This document shows positions 63,287-64,000 of a stretch of 64,000 nucleotides of DNA, one piece after another (the first letter of the stretch is position 1; the number at the start of each line of letters is the position of its first letter). This DNA comes from Acidobacteriota bacterium (GTDB lineage Bacteria; Acidobacteriota; Thermoanaerobaculia; UBA5066; Gp7-AA6). The notes under the pieces were generated by a model, which had not been told where the DNA came from, did not search any database, and saw only the letters and a list, made by a program, of their open reading frames with translations. The stretch spans positions 39,536 through 103,535 of the forward strand of contig DAHUXD010000052.1 of the NCBI GenBank assembly GCA_027307335.1, given 5' to 3'. The position numbers were made by a program, and so were the translations under genes.

Positions 63287-64000
63287 ATGCCCGCCGCCCA
63301 TCGAAAGCGCGCCCTCGCGGCGCTCCGCGCGCTCCGGCGCCGTCCCGAGATCGCCGCGCTCGGACGGGCGGCGCAGGCCCGCGGCGACGAAGCCTGGATC
63401 GTGGGCGGCGCGCTGCGCGACCGTCTCCTCGGGCTCACCCCCGCGGAGATCGACGCCGCCGTTTCGGGCGACGCCGGCGCGATCGCGGCCGACCTCGAGC
63501 ACGGCGGACACGGGCGCGCCGTGTTCCTCTCGCGCGACCGTCCGGGGCCGCGGGTCTTCCGCGTCGCGGGGAGACGGCCGCTCGACGTCGCGGAGCTCGA
63601 GGGCGGCTCGATCGAGACCGACCTCGCCCGGCGCGACTTCACGGTGAACGCCATGGCGCTCGCCGTCGGCTCGGGGGAGCTCGTGGACCCGTACGGCGGC
63701 GCCGAGGACCTCGCGCGCCGACGCCTCCGCGCCGTGCGCGACGAGAACCTCGCCGACGATCCGCTGCGCGCGCTGCGCGCCGCGCGATTCCTCGCGACCC
63801 ACGGGCTCGCCCCCGTGCCCGCCCTCCTGCCGGCGGCGCGGCGCGCGGCCGCCCTCTTCGAGCGGGTCGCCCCGGAGCGCGCGACCGCGGAGCTGTCCCG
63901 TCTCCTCGGGGGCCCCCGCGCCGCCCCGGCCCTGCGGTGGGCCGAGCGGGCGGGCGTGCTCGGGCCGGCGCTCGGCCTGGCCGACGCGAGCGCGGCCGCC
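63287..64000 (+). CDS. tRNA nucleotidyltransferase / poly(A) polymerase family protein (partial, N-terminal part)
   Basis: The first 238 residues are in the window. They show the class II nucleotidyltransferase pattern: WIVGGALRDRLLG, then the catalytic carboxylate region as TPAEIDAAVSGD, RRDFTVNAMAL, VDPYGGAEDLARRRLRAVRD and DPLRALRAARF. The usual Asp-x-Asp is Glu-x-Asp here. It may add CCA to tRNAs or poly(A) tails; the part that helps to distinguish these lies beyond the window. It is divergent from gatC with only 20 bp between starts. Confidence 0.82.
   Translation, partial: MPAAHRKRALAALRALRRRPEIAALGRAAQARGDEAWIVGGALRDRLLGLTPAEIDAAVSGDAGAIAADLEHGGHGRAVFLSRDRPGPRVFRVAGRRPLDVAELEGGSIETDLARRDFTVNAMALAVGSGELVDPYGGAEDLARRRLRAVRDENLADDPLRALRAARFLATHGLAPVPALLPAARRAAALFERVAPERATAELSRLLGGPRAAPALRWAERAGVLGPALGLADASAAA

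Overview
This is a GC-rich bacterial chromosome segment, almost fully coding, with about 45 protein genes, four intact tRNA genes and one small integration scar. The gene families suggest Acidobacteriota: a VWFA-related secreted protein of the type common in that phylum, serine/threonine kinases fused to TolB/FlgO-like and TPR domains, a sulfatase-TPR protein, and many TPR proteins. There is no 16S rRNA gene here, so this is an inference.

Layout. 1-4.4 kb: the end of a probable 2-oxoacid:ferredoxin oxidoreductase beta subunit, a PCYCGC-type protein, and a minus-strand complex I block (nuoB, fused nuoCD, nuoI) followed by an acyltransferase gene. 4.4-11.6 kb: peptide deformylase, tRNA-Phe, a PQQ-type beta-propeller protein, a thioredoxin-fold protein with a DsbD-type reductase, RNase III, tRNA-Leu, tRNA-Cys and LexA. 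11.7-16.3 kb: a BaiN-type flavoprotein, a CHASE3 hybrid histidine kinase and a zinc-ribbon membrane protein. 16.3-23.7 kb: a glycolate module (permease, malate synthase, glcD, glcE, glcF). 24-28.9 kb: a sensor Ser/Thr kinase, a secreted protein and a Rieske oxygenase. 29-32.8 kb: a lower-GC integration region at tRNA-Pro that carries a kinase-TPR gene. 32.9-39.5 kb: a second membrane kinase, fdhD, an EF-G paralogue and an acyl-CoA-dehydrogenase-fold enzyme. 39.7-49.7 kb: a pentose-phosphate operon (tkt, tal, pgi-like, zwf), glycogen debranching enzyme and gpmI. 49.7-64 kb: sulfatase-TPR, an M24 peptidase, a winged-helix/FHA regulator with a TPR partner, and a long minus-strand cluster (gatC, gatA, amidase, TPR, VWA, metallopeptidase). 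The window ends inside a tRNA nucleotidyltransferase-family gene.

The metabolic clusters are coherent. Glycolate would be imported, oxidised to glyoxylate by GlcDEF and condensed with acetyl-CoA to malate. Sugar phosphates would pass through zwf/tkt/tal/pgi and gpmI, with glycogen debranching supplying glucose units.

The most unusual signals are: (i) a three-hairpin repeat at 5203-5293 and 59547-59634, with conserved fold but diverged stems; (ii) a 48-bp exact duplication of the 3' half of tRNA-Pro flanking a 2.9-kb kinase island; (iii) TANNNT hexamers 6-10 nt before the start codons of eight first genes, suggesting leaderless transcripts; (iv) a transaldolase / glucose-6-phosphate isomerase pair joined by a CTGA overlap, with CTG as the only plausible start for the second gene.
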